Shown here piece by piece: positions 1 to 6,693 of a stretch of 30,023 bases of DNA (its first letter is position 1; each line of letters opens with the position of its first letter). Made by a program: the position numbers and the translations under genes. Source of the DNA: Caryophanales bacterium UBA3631 (lineage in GTDB: Bacteria; Bacillota_I; Bacilli_A; RF39; UBA660); the NCBI GenBank assembly GCA_002374055.1, contig DFLA01000029.1, positions 1-30,023 on the forward strand. Direction: 5' to 3'. The notes under the pieces were generated by a model. It was not told the origin of the DNA, searched no databases, and saw only the letters and a program-made list of their open reading frames with translations.

Positions 1-811
1 GAGCACCAACTTCTTTTCTAAAACATGGGGAATAAGAAGTCATAGTTATAGGTAGCTCTTGCTTATTAATCATTTGTCCCTTAAACTTACCAATCATAGA
101 ATGCTCACTAGTACCAATCAAATATAAATCCTCACCCTCAATTTTATACATCATTGCATCCATTTCTTCAAAAGACATAACACCTGTAACAACATCACTT
201 CTAATCATAAAAGGTGGAATACAATAAATAAAATTCTTATCTATCATATAGTCCCTTGCATAACTAATCATAGCACTAACAAGTCTAGCAGCATCACCCA
301 TTAAATAATAAAAACCATTACCACTAGTTCTACCAGCACTCTCCTTATCAAGTCCATTAAAACTCTCTAATATATCAGCATTATAAGGAATCTCATAATC
401 AGGAACAACAGGTTCACCAAACTTTTCAATCTCAACATTACATGAATCATCTTCTCCAATTGGAACACTATCATCAATAATATTAGGAATAACCATCATT
501 TTTTCATGAATTTCTTTTTCTAACTCAACCTCACGATTTTCTAAATCAACTATTTCATTACTAATCTTACCAATTTCTTCCTTAATAGCTAAAGCCTCAT
601 CCTTCTTGCCATCACGCATTAAATTACCAATCTCTGAACTCTTACTATTCTTTAAAGAACGTAACTCATCTCCACGACTCTTACACTTACGATACTCTAA
701 ATCCATATCATAAATTTCATCAACAAGACCTAACTTTTTATCTTGAAATTTCTTTTTAATATTTTCCTTAACTAAATCCTTATTCTCTCTTATCAACTTA
801 ATATCTATCAT
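1..811 (-). CDS. serS: Serine--tRNA ligase (5' part; C-terminus outside window)
   Basis: Charges tRNA-Ser with serine in the cytoplasm. About 270 codons are visible. They begin MIDIKLIRENKDLV, the usual start of the N-terminal coiled-coil arm that grips the long variable arm of tRNA-Ser. A charged helical stretch follows (KKDEALAIKEEIGKISNE), then the class II catalytic core begins with RTSGNGFYYLMGDAARL and reaches the region TSEHSMIGKFKGQ...SPCFRKEVGA, which is motif 2. The rest of the core lies beyond the window start. The start at 811 is preceded by GGGAGGT about seven bases upstream. A T-box leader and its own promoter lie directly upstream, so expression should respond to uncharged tRNA-Ser. 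Identity is firm; only completeness is unknown. Confidence 0.95.
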   Translation of the reverse strand, partial: MIDIKLIRENKDLVKENIKKKFQDKKLGLVDEIYDMDLEYRKCKSRGDELRSLKNSKSSEIGNLMRDGKKDEALAIKEEIGKISNEIVDLENREVELEKEIHEKMMVIPNIIDDSVPIGEDDSCNVEIEKFGEPVVPDYEIPYNADILESFNGLDKESAGRTSGNGFYYLMGDAARLVSAMISYARDYMIDKNFIYCIPPFMIRSDVVTGVMSFEEMDAMMYKIEGEDLYLIGTSEHSMIGKFKGQMINKQELPITMTSYSPCFRKEVGA

Positions 812-830
812 AAAATACCTCCCAAATTCT

Positions 831-1020
831 AAAAAAAGACCATCATAGGAGCGATTAACGCGGTACCATCCTACAACAGTCTTAATTAAGATAACGGCTT
901 GCGCCGGAAATTATTAATTTCTCTCCAGAGTAGATTCATAAATACCTATTATTAGTTTACACCAACCACTAACTCTCTATAAAATAAAATACTTACTACT
1001 AGTCTCCTTCATCAATTTAT
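831..1020 (-). promoter_or_regulatory. T-box leader of serS
   Basis: A transcription-attenuating T-box riboswitch. On the minus strand the conserved T-box AGGATGGTACCGCG lies at 859-872. The terminator has arms at 836-850 and 869-883 that pair over 15 positions (four are G-U) and ends in a seven-base U tract (831-837). The T-box overlaps the terminator arm, so antiterminator and terminator exclude each other, as known for the family. Upstream, AGAGAG...GGTTGGTG matches the conserved Stem I elements. The lower Stem I helix may be AGTAG/CTACT, which puts a candidate serine specifier TCT at 932-934 in GAATCTAC. The specifier is an inference and a U at its third position would be unusual. Confidence 0.92.
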
Positions 1021-1026
1021 AAAAAT

Positions 1027-1055
1027 ATTTTAACACTCAATAAAAAACTAGTCAA
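1027..1055 (-). promoter_or_regulatory. Sigma-A promoter of serS leader
   Basis: On the minus strand TTGACT (1050-1055), a 17-base spacer and TAAAAT (1027-1032). Transcription would start near 1020, at the 5' end of the T-box leader. The -35 box sits directly after the stop codon of the preceding small gene. Confidence 0.8.
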
Positions 1056-1057
1056 CA

Positions 1058-1231
1058 CTATTTTGTTCTAGATTGAGATTTTTCATTTAAATACTGAATA
1101 TTATTCTCATAATCCGCTAAAAAATGAGTCAAATTAAGTATTAAATTAGCCTTAGCATCAATAGGGATATCCATTCCAGAAATCACCTTAGCTATATTCT
1201 CACTAACATCACCAAGTATCTTTTCATCCAT
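1058..1231 (-). CDS. Hypothetical small protein downstream of pduL
   Basis: A 57-residue protein beginning MDEKILGDVSENIAKV. I do not recognise the family. It is mostly predicted helix, acidic at the start, with no signal peptide, membrane segment or cysteines. The start at 1231 is chosen because GAGGGTG lies just upstream and the ATG begins one base after the pduL stop codon; a longer reading from 1249 would overlap pduL and lacks a ribosome binding site. The one-base gap and lack of a promoter imply co-transcription with pduL. T-ending codons match other minus-strand genes, which supports it being a real gene. Function unknown. Confidence 0.7.
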   Translation of the reverse strand: MDEKILGDVSENIAKVISGMDIPIDAKANLILNLTHFLADYENNIQYLNEKSQSRTK

Positions 1232-1232
1232 A

Positions 1233-1808
1233 TTATTCACCCTCAACAATTATTTCAGCAATATCACCAGTTTTAACCATATGAGCATTCGCATCATCAG
1301 TATCAATATGCATCTCAAATGCATAATTAGGACTAACTTTCAATTGAACATTATAAAGTATTCCACCTTTTTCACCAGGTAATTTAACACAAACACTCTT
1401 TAATCCTTCAAAGCCAAACTGAACCATTTGATCTGGAGTTATATGAATATGACGAGTCGCAATAATACAACCCTCTTTCAAATCAATACTACCATTAGGA
1501 CCAATCAAAGTAACTGCCTCACTACCTGCTAAATCACCAGAATCCCTTACAGGTGGATTAATACCCAACTTAAAAGCATCAGTTTTAGAAACCTCAACTT
1601 GAGTATAAGATCTAAGAGGACCTAAAACCCTAACATTCTCTATCTCACTTTTTTCAGTCTTTATAGTAACAACAGAATTAGAAGCAAACTCACCAGGTTG
1701 AACCAACATTTTCTTAACCTCTAATTCATAATTATCACCAAACAATACTTTTAAATCACGTTCACATAAATGAACATGTCTATTAGAAACACCAATTTTA
1801 ACATCCAT
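1233..1808 (-). CDS. pduL: Phosphate propanoyltransferase PduL-like (phosphotransacylase)
   Basis: 191 residues. The PduL family swaps CoA and phosphate on short acyl groups (acyl-CoA to acyl-phosphate), normally feeding an acyl kinase for ATP. The family's zinc-binding histidine motifs are visible: NRHVHL near the N-terminus and TRHIHIT in the second beta-barrel half. Other landmarks are VQPGEFAS, LGPLRSYTQVEVS, NPPVRDSGDLAGS and the closing HMVKTGD. No N-terminal encapsulation peptide precedes VKIGVSNRHVHL, and no microcompartment shell genes are nearby. The housekeeping role as an acetyl-CoA phosphotransacylase is therefore more likely than propanediol use (inference). The start at 1808 has GGAGG seven bases upstream. 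It forms an operon with the 57-residue gene. Confidence 0.93.
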   Translation of the reverse strand: MDVKIGVSNRHVHLCERDLKVLFGDNYELEVKKMLVQPGEFASNSVVTIKTEKSEIENVRVLGPLRSYTQVEVSKTDAFKLGINPPVRDSGDLAGSEAVTLIGPNGSIDLKEGCIIATRHIHITPDQMVQFGFEGLKSVCVKLPGEKGGILYNVQLKVSPNYAFEMHIDTDDANAHMVKTGDIAEIIVEGE

Positions 1809-1826
1809 ACTACTACCTCCTATCAC

Positions 1827-1855
1827 ATATTAACACATCACAAAAAAAAATTCAA
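1827..1855 (-). promoter_or_regulatory. Sigma-A promoter of pduL
   Basis: TTGAAT (1850-1855), 17-base T-rich spacer, TAATAT (1827-1832) on the minus strand. Predicted start near 1820, just before the pduL ribosome binding site. Divergent from gerQ. Confidence 0.6.
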
Positions 1856-1856
1856 T

Positions 1857-1884
1857 CATACAAAAAGAAAAAAAACATAGATTT
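1857..1884 (+). promoter_or_regulatory. Possible mother-cell sigma (E/K) promoter of gerQ
   Basis: CATAGATTT at 1876 resembles the CATAnnnTA -10 element of sigma K (sigma E is similar), and an AC dinucleotide (1860-1861) lies 14 bases upstream in the place of the short sigma K -35. No good sigma-A site is seen. This fits a coat gene, but the match is short. Confidence 0.35.
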
Positions 1885-1902
1885 AAATGAAAGGATGATA
1901 AA

Positions 1903-2223
1903 ATGAATAATACATACTTCAATAAAGATATATTCAAAGACACACAATATGATAATAAAAACTACAATAACGCACCTCAAAACATAAAAATGAATATACC
2001 ATTTTCAACAACAATAGAAAACATACTAAATCAAAGCAAAGGAAAACAAGTAATAATACATATAACACTTCAAAACAGAGAAAATAAAGATCTAAAAGGA
2101 ATCATTGAACAATCAAATAACGAATACATAATTATCAGCGAACCACCAACAGGAACATGGCAATTAATCCCTATGAGACAAATAAACTATATATCATTTG
2201 ATGAAAATATTAATTATCAATAA
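1903..2223 (+). CDS. gerQ: Spore coat protein GerQ-like
   Basis: 106 residues. GerQ is a small spore coat protein needed in Bacillus for localising the cortex hydrolase CwlJ and cross-linked by transglutaminase. The N-terminal 40 residues are low-complexity and rich in Asn, Asp and Lys. The conserved C-terminal half reads ENILNQSKGKQVIIHITL, then KGIIEQSNNEYIIISEPPTG and ends MRQINYISFDENI. This matches the GerQ pattern of an ENIL..N.GK start, a G(I/V)IE segment, an (S)(D/E)P.TG turn and a closing (Y)(V/I)(S/T)F(E/D)E strand. The ribosome binding site AAAGGATGAT precedes the ATG. It stands alone, divergent from pduL and upstream of lemA. A-ending codons match plus-strand genes. Identification is by recalled family pattern. 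Confidence 0.82.
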   Translation: MNNTYFNKDIFKDTQYDNKNYNNAPQNIKMNIPFSTTIENILNQSKGKQVIIHITLQNRENKDLKGIIEQSNNEYIIISEPPTGTWQLIPMRQINYISFDENINYQ

Positions 2224-2227
2224 AACA

Positions 2228-2256
2228 TTGATTTAAAAAAAAATATTTGCTATAAT
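2228..2256 (+). promoter_or_regulatory. Sigma-A promoter of lemA-like gene
   Basis: TTGATT (2228-2233), 17-base spacer, extended TG-C-TATAAT (-10 at 2251-2256). The -10 is followed after six bases by GGTGAT, the ribosome binding site, so the predicted leader is only about 11 bases. Confidence 0.82.
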
Positions 2257-2273
2257 TATCATGGTGATGATAT

Positions 2274-2816
2274 ATGAACATTATAATGTATTCATTAATA
2301 ATATTCATAATAATATGCATAATACTAATATGGATAATAAATACATATAACAAATTTCAAGCATACATAATAAGAATGAATGAATCAGAAGCAAGTATAG
2401 ATACAACACTAAGAAAAAGATTCGATTTATTAAATAAATCAATAAGTATAATTGAAGAAAATACTAAAGAAAAAAACGTACTAGAAATAATAGAAAAAAT
2501 AAGATCAAAAAAACTATCAAACTTCGATTTAGATAGACAACTATACGATGCAATAAATGAATACACTAGATATAAAGAAAAATATACAGAACTAAAAAAT
2601 AACACAGATTTTTTAAAAATAGATATAGAACTAAATGAAACAGAATCAGAAATAGTCGCACTAAGAAAATATTATAATGACATAATAACAGATTACAATA
2701 AACTAGCAAAAACATTCCCATCAAATATTGTAAGAATAATATGCAAATACAAAAAAAAGCCATACTTTGATGGAAAAAATATGGACGACGATATCACTAA
2801 CGATTTTAAATTATAA
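2274..2816 (+). CDS. LemA family protein
   Basis: 180 residues. LemA proteins are small membrane-anchored coiled-coil proteins of unclear role in bacterial envelopes. One N-terminal membrane helix (about residues 3-23, IMYSLIIFIIICIILIWII) is followed by the family core: YNKFQAY...MNESEASIDTTLRKRFDLL, corresponding to the usual YN.LV..R..V..A...ID..L.RR.DLIP. A long helical middle follows, then the hallmark ending LRKYYNDIITDYNKLAKTFPSNIVRIICKYKKKPYF in pieces. The length is normal. The start at 2274 follows GGTGAT and a strong promoter. Its stop codon overlaps the terminator and touches the stop of the convergent small gene. Strongly A-rich coding strand. Confidence 0.9.
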   Translation: MNIIMYSLIIFIIICIILIWIINTYNKFQAYIIRMNESEASIDTTLRKRFDLLNKSISIIEENTKEKNVLEIIEKIRSKKLSNFDLDRQLYDAINEYTRYKEKYTELKNNTDFLKIDIELNETESEIVALRKYYNDIITDYNKLAKTFPSNIVRIICKYKKKPYFDGKNMDDDITNDFKL

Positions 2817-2834
2817 TCGTAGTGATTTTTTTTT
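2793..2834 (+). terminator. Terminator of lemA-like gene overlapping both stop codons
   Basis: Arms ATCACTA(A)CGATT (2793-2805) and AATCGTAGTGAT (2815-2826), with one bulged A, then a T run to 2834. The palindrome TTATAA at 2811-2816 holds the minus gene's stop (2811-2813) and the plus gene's stop (2814-2816). Confidence 0.85.
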
Positions 2835-3080
2835 GACCTTAACACTATTATCAAATGCTATATCTAATAAATAACAAATATACCTACTATCAACCACATT
2901 AATACCTAAATCAACTAGATCATTAATAAACAAATAATCTTTATTTTTTTTTAAAACAATACGCTTATCTTTATCAATAACAATATCATTACCATCAATA
3001 TATGGAAATAACCCCATATTATTCAAAATATATAATAAACTTTGCTTATTATTTTTATCAAGAATATCAATATTATACAT
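2811..3080 (-). CDS. Hypothetical protein, 89 residues
   Basis: I do not recognise this family. The protein starts MYNIDILDKNNKQSLLYIL, has alternating hydrophobic and charged residues, and ends with a basic tail (KVKKKSLRL). There is one cysteine and no signal peptide or clear membrane helix. It looks like a small soluble mixed alpha/beta protein. The start at 3080 has AGGTGG seven bases upstream and a fair promoter. T-ending codons fit genuine minus-strand genes. It converges on the lemA-like gene with a six-base overlap made of the two back-to-back stop codons. Function unknown. Confidence 0.68.
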   Translation of the reverse strand: MYNIDILDKNNKQSLLYILNNMGLFPYIDGNDIVIDKDKRIVLKKNKDYLFINDLVDLGINVVDSRYICYLLDIAFDNSVKVKKKSLRL

Positions 3081-3096
3081 CTAACCACCTACAAAT

Positions 3097-3126
3097 ATTT
3101 TACAATACCAAACGAAGAAAAATCAA
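3097..3126 (-). promoter_or_regulatory. Sigma-A promoter of the 89-residue protein
   Basis: TTGATT (3121-3126), 18-base spacer, TAAAAT (3097-3102) on the minus strand. It is back-to-back with the DUF308 gene promoter, whose -35 starts at 3141. Confidence 0.6.
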
Positions 3127-3140
3127 TATCTAAAAGACTA

Positions 3141-3169
3141 TTGAAAAAAAAAGTAAATTATTTTATAAT
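3141..3169 (+). promoter_or_regulatory. Sigma-A promoter of DUF308 gene
   Basis: TTGAAA (3141-3146), 17-base spacer, TATAAT (3164-3169). Six bases later comes GAGGTG, the ribosome binding site, so transcription should start at or just before it. Confidence 0.85.
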
Positions 3170-3185
3170 ATTATTGAGGTGCGAT

Positions 3186-3713
3186 ATGAATAATATAATA
3201 ATTAAAAAAGACAAATCTTCAATAATAACATCAATACTATTTTTTATACTAGGACTATGCTTATTTATCAATCCAACAGAAATGGTAAAATTCATAACAT
3301 ACATAATTGGAGTAATATTCGTTGTATATGGTAGTATAAAACTATATAATTACTATAAACAAAAAGAAACAATATCAAATATACAACTAACACTAGGAAT
3401 AACATCAATAATTATAGGAATAATAATAATGTTTTGTAATGGTGTTATAGAATTTGTTATAAGATTAATAATGGGTGGATTTATTCTAGCAAATGGATTA
3501 AATAAAATAATAGTATCACTTAACAGTAAAGAATATAATAACAAATGGAAAATACTACTTGCAATAGGTGCACTACTTGTTATTGTAGGACTATATATGA
3601 TATTAAAAGAAAACATAGTACTATCAACAGTTGGATTAGTATTAATAATATATTCATCAATAGATATAATAAGTTATATACTATATCCTAAAAATAAAGA
3701 CATAATAAAATAG
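3186..3713 (+). CDS. DUF308 (HdeD-like) membrane protein
   Basis: 175 residues, almost entirely membrane helices. The start at 3186 is set by GAGGTG and the promoter immediately upstream; a longer reading from 3042 would run through the promoter and has no ribosome binding site. About six hydrophobic segments are visible, e.g. SIITSILFFILGLCLFINP, FITYIIGVIFVVYGSIKL, LGITSIIIGIIIMF and LLAIGALLVIVGLYMIL. The internal repeat of helix pairs with G..L...G and VYGS..L elements is typical of DUF308/HdeD proteins. That family's function is poorly defined, with a stress link for HdeD in enterobacteria. Here the gene is monocistronic and convergent with divIC. Confidence 0.8.
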   Translation: MNNIIIKKDKSSIITSILFFILGLCLFINPTEMVKFITYIIGVIFVVYGSIKLYNYYKQKETISNIQLTLGITSIIIGIIIMFCNGVIEFVIRLIMGGFILANGLNKIIVSLNSKEYNNKWKILLAIGALLVIVGLYMILKENIVLSTVGLVLIIYSSIDIISYILYPKNKDIIK

Positions 3714-3737
3714 TGAAATAAATCACTATTTTTTTTT
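3708..3737. terminator. Shared terminator of DUF308 gene and divIC, holding both stop codons
   Basis: Perfect arms AAATAGTG (3708-3715) and CACTATTT (3724-3731) with an eight-base loop. A T run follows on the plus side; the minus side has only a short run. The plus stop TAG is in the left arm (3711-3713) and the minus stop TAG in the right arm (3726-3728). Confidence 0.85.
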
Positions 3738-4130
3738 CGATACTACATAAATAACAATTAAAATAAAACTTAAAACACTTCCTATAATTAAATACTTATA
3801 CTCAAAAGTAGTATTATCCTTCTTATCAACAACAGTATCATCATCAATCTTAATAATGTACTCTCCATCCTTAGAATACATATAATTTTCACGAGCAAAC
3901 TTAGCAATATATTCAGGATCCTTTAATTTTTGAATATCACCAGACAAAATTTCCTCATTCTTCTGTAAATCACTAAGTTCCTGCTGTAAACTAGACTTAG
4001 ACTTTTCAAGCACCATTATCCTATATGAGTAATAAAACAAAGTAAAAACAAAATATAAAATTATAACCAAAGAAATAGTACCAAAAAAAGCAATTCTTCT
4101 TTTAGACATTTTATTTTTTCTTTTTGCCAT
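3726..4130 (-). CDS. divIC: Septum formation initiator DivIC, with extra C-terminal membrane helix
   Basis: 134 residues. DivIC is a bitopic divisome protein that works with FtsL and DivIB at the septum. Visible in order: a basic cytoplasmic tail (MAKRKNKMSKRR), a membrane helix (about 12-33), a coiled coil (VLEKSKSSLQQELSDLQKN) and the family's C-terminal motif DPEYIAKFARENYMYSKDGE. The start at 4130 has AGGTGAG upstream; a reading from 4139 has none. Order yabP-yabQ-divIC matches Bacillus. Unusually, residues about 111-131 form a second hydrophobic helix (YLIIGSVLSFILIVIYVV) followed by KKK, which would return the C-terminus to the cytoplasm. Usual DivIC proteins end outside. Confidence 0.88.
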   Translation of the reverse strand: MAKRKNKMSKRRIAFFGTISLVIILYFVFTLFYYSYRIMVLEKSKSSLQQELSDLQKNEEILSGDIQKLKDPEYIAKFARENYMYSKDGEYIIKIDDDTVVDKKDNTTFEYKYLIIGSVLSFILIVIYVVSKKK

Positions 4131-4162
4131 ATTACTCACCTACTTTACTAAATATGAGTATA

Positions 4163-4444
4163 TCATTTTTTTAACTTTTTTTCAACCTTACCCACTAGTA
4201 AAGTTTCAATAAAATAGCCTAAAAAAATAAATAAAATTTCAAAATAGTGAAAAACTCCATAGTTAACTTTTTTTAGAAAAATAAAATATAAAAAAACAAA
4301 AACCAACATAAACAAAAAAGAAAAAATAAAACCAAACAGCTTTCTACTTATCATATACCTATAATTTAATCCAACAAAAAAAGAAAAGAAAAAACCATAT
4401 ACTAAAGAAAAAACAATAGTTTTAATTTGAATAGATAAAATCAT
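4163..4444 (-). CDS. yabQ: Spore cortex biosynthesis protein YabQ-like
   Basis: 93 residues, three membrane helices (about 5-25, 36-56 and 66-86) and a basic tail (KVEKKLKK). YabQ is a mother-cell membrane protein required in Bacillus for cortex formation. The match rests on the characteristic opening (QIKTIVFSLVYGFFFSFFVGLNYR) read in parts, and on position directly between yabP and divIC. It overlaps yabP by four bases (ATGA), implying translational coupling. It is shorter than the Bacillus protein, which carries a longer C-terminal tail. Without its neighbours the sequence alone would be ambiguous. Confidence 0.8.
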   Translation of the reverse strand: MILSIQIKTIVFSLVYGFFFSFFVGLNYRYMISRKLFGFIFSFLFMLVFVFLYFIFLKKVNYGVFHYFEILFIFLGYFIETLLVGKVEKKLKK

Positions 4445-4722
4445 TTAAATAACTTACTAAAAACTCCATCTTCCTTAGCCTTTTTACCACCATCCATATA
4501 ATTCAAACTATTAATCTTTCCCTTAATAACTACATTTCCCTGAAAAGTATCAAGCTTAACAATCTCTAAATCCTCACCCTTAATAACCATATACCCCATA
4601 ACAGTATCCATCAAAAACTCCTCATTATCAAAACTATCAATCTTTTTAACACCACTAACACTAATATTTTTTCTTTCATTAATAGAAATACTATGATTAC
4701 TTGTAATAATTTCCTTGTCCAT
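4441..4722 (-). CDS. yabP: Sporulation protein YabP
   Basis: 93 residues. YabP belongs to the small YabP/YqfC family of sporulation proteins acting in the mother cell; exact biochemistry is unknown. Family features visible: NHSISINERKNISVSGVKKI, then the strongly conserved DSFDNEEFLMDTVMG, then GYMVIKGEDLEIVKLD and VVIKGKINSLNYMD. The basic ending SKLFK is also typical. The start at 4722 has AGGAGGT upstream. It is the first gene of yabP-yabQ-divIC and begins just after the asnB terminator. CATATATATT about 25 bases upstream could be a sigma-E-like -10, but no clear -35 accompanies it. Confidence 0.92.
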   Translation of the reverse strand: MDKEIITSNHSISINERKNISVSGVKKIDSFDNEEFLMDTVMGYMVIKGEDLEIVKLDTFQGNVVIKGKINSLNYMDGGKKAKEDGVFSKLFK

Positions 4723-4746
4723 AAATACCTCCTAAAAATATATATG

Positions 4747-4774
4747 AAAAAATCAGGAAAAAAATTCCTGATTA
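4747..4774 (-). terminator. Terminator of asnB
   Basis: Arms AATCAGGAA (4751-4759) and TTCCTGATT (4765-4773), five-base loop, with a T run on the minus strand (4747-4752). The asnB stop (4772-4774) overlaps the first arm. Confidence 0.88.
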
Positions 4775-6601
4775 ATTCTTTATAAAAAATTCATCATACC
4801 AAACTAAGAAACAATAAACAGCCCATACCTTTTTATAATTATCTCTTTTTCTATTTCTATGATCATCAAGTAACTTCATAATCTTCTTATTATTAAATAA
4901 CTCTAAACTAATAGGAGAATTAAACTTATCACGAATCATGTTATAAACAGCATCTTCCCTAACCCATTCTCTTAAAGGAACAGGGAAACCTAACTTCTCC
5001 TTTTTATAAGCATCAGTTGGAATATCTCTTCTAGCAGCTTCTCTTAAAGCTACCTTAGTATTCTCCTTAGTAATCTTATGGTCATAAGAAATAGTACGAG
5101 CTAACTTAAATACCTCAATATCAGTAAAAGGAACACGACCTTCTATTGAATTAGCCATAGTCATTTTATCAGCCTTTTGTAAAATATCCTTAACTAACCA
5201 AAACTTAATATCAATAGCTTGCATCTTAGTAACATTACCTTGTCCACTTTGTTCCTTATAATAAGGAGCACAAATTTCCTTATTACTTGGATAATCCGCC
5301 TTGAAATTAACAATCTTATGAGCTTCTTTTTCTAAGAAAACTTTATTAACGCTAATATAATCTTCCTCCAAAGTTCTACCACTTCTAACCAAGAAATTAA
5401 TGCCTCTCACCTCAGGAAGTAAACTACAAACTTTAGAAACTCCTCTTCTAAACCAGAAAGGCAACTTATTATAAAATTTAGCATCTATATACCTTCTATA
5501 ATATCCATAACCACCAAAGAACTCATCAGCACCTTCACCAGACAATACAACTTTTACATCTTTACTAGCTAACTCAGCAACAAAATATAAAGCAATCGCA
5601 GCAGGATCCGCAACAGGTTCGTCAAAATGGTACATTAACTTAGGAATGATATTAATATATTCTTCTTTAGTAATAGCCTTACTAATATTTTCAATACCTA
5701 ACTTACTAGCTAAATCCTTCGCATAACGAGTCTCATCATACCTTGGATCATCACTCCCAACAGTATAAGTTTTATTAGGCTTAGCAAGTGACACAATATA
5801 AGAAGAATCAATACCACTACTTAAAAAAGATCCAACCTCAACATCACTAATCATATGATGACGAACACTTTCCTTCATAGTTTCACTAATATCATCAACC
5901 AACTTATCATAATCATCTGATTTTTCATCAAAAGTTAAATTAAAATATTTATTTAAATCTAATTTGCCATCCTTATATCTAAAATAATAACCAGGCTCTA
6001 ACTTATAAACATTCTTAAAAAATGTATCATTTAAAGGAGAATAATTAAAACTTAAATATGCAGGAATAATATCACGATTTAATTCCTTAACAAAATCTTC
6101 ATTATCCAAAAAAGCCTTAATTTCAGAAGCAAACATAAATTTACCATCAGTATAATAATAGTAAAAAGGTTTAATTCCAAAGTGATCCCTTGCACCAAAT
6201 AACTCTTTATTATTATTATCCCAAATAACAAAAGCAAACATACCTCTTAACTTATCTAAAATACCTTCACCATATTCCTCATAACCATGAAGAATAACCT
6301 CAGTATCAGTACTTGTAGAAAAATCATGTCCACACTTAATTAAATCTTCCTTTAACTCCTTGTAATTATAAATTTCACCATTAAAAATGATAACCAAACT
6401 ATTATCCTCATTATAAATAGGTTGACTACCACCTTCCAAATCAATAATAGATAACCTTCTATGACCTAAAGCAATATCTTCATCAATATACTTACCCTCA
6501 CCATCAGGGCCTCTATGAATAATCCTCTTTAACATCAAATCAAGATTTTTTTCTTTTTTCTCTTTTTCCCATTTATTCACAAATCCACATATTCCACACA
6601 T
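4772..6601 (-). CDS. asnB: Asparagine synthetase (glutamine-hydrolysing), AsnB type
   Basis: 609 residues. Uses glutamine nitrogen and ATP to amidate a carboxylate, classically aspartate. The start at 6601 exposes Cys2 (MCGICGF), the nucleophile of the class II glutaminase domain; a reading from 6622 would bury it. Glutaminase landmarks: IIHRGPDGEG, GHRRLSI, FNGEIYN and the STDTEVILHGYEEYG segment. Synthetase landmarks: the ATP-binding SSGIDSSYI, then LSGEGADEFFGGY and a C-terminal EGRVPFTD. It has its own promoter and terminator and sits right after murF-murE. In Bacillus and Lactobacillus, AsnB-type enzymes amidate meso-diaminopimelate in the wall precursor, so that role is plausible here (inference). 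Confidence 0.95.
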   Translation of the reverse strand: MCGICGFVNKWEKEKKEKNLDLMLKRIIHRGPDGEGKYIDEDIALGHRRLSIIDLEGGSQPIYNEDNSLVIIFNGEIYNYKELKEDLIKCGHDFSTSTDTEVILHGYEEYGEGILDKLRGMFAFVIWDNNNKELFGARDHFGIKPFYYYYTDGKFMFASEIKAFLDNEDFVKELNRDIIPAYLSFNYSPLNDTFFKNVYKLEPGYYFRYKDGKLDLNKYFNLTFDEKSDDYDKLVDDISETMKESVRHHMISDVEVGSFLSSGIDSSYIVSLAKPNKTYTVGSDDPRYDETRYAKDLASKLGIENISKAITKEEYINIIPKLMYHFDEPVADPAAIALYFVAELASKDVKVVLSGEGADEFFGGYGYYRRYIDAKFYNKLPFWFRRGVSKVCSLLPEVRGINFLVRSGRTLEEDYISVNKVFLEKEAHKIVNFKADYPSNKEICAPYYKEQSGQGNVTKMQAIDIKFWLVKDILQKADKMTMANSIEGRVPFTDIEVFKLARTISYDHKITKENTKVALREAARRDIPTDAYKKEKLGFPVPLREWVREDAVYNMIRDKFNSPISLELFNNKKIMKLLDDHRNRKRDNYKKVWAVYCFLVWYDEFFIKN

Positions 6602-6626
6602 ATTATGCCTACTTTCTAACAAACTA

Positions 6627-6655
6627 ATTATACTATAATAATAAATCTTTGTAAA
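6627..6655 (-). promoter_or_regulatory. Sigma-A promoter of asnB
   Basis: TTTACA (6650-6655), 17-base spacer, TATAAT (6627-6632) on the minus strand. Predicted start near 6620, a leader of about 20 bases. Confidence 0.85.
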
Positions 6656-6664
6656 TTAATAAAC

Positions 6665-6693
6665 AAAAAATATAGGATTAACCTATATTTTTT
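6665..6693 (-). terminator. Terminator of murE with stop codon in the loop
   Basis: Perfect 12-base arms (6665-6676 and 6682-6693; core ATATAGG/CCTATAT) around a five-base loop. The murE stop TAA (6678-6680) is the centre of the loop. The A/T-rich outer stem doubles as the U tract. Confidence 0.85.

Noticed and set aside
3042..3185. Longer N-terminus for the DUF308 protein
   Set aside because: The extension covers the promoter and overlaps the divergent gene's start; the ribosome binding site is at the internal ATG.
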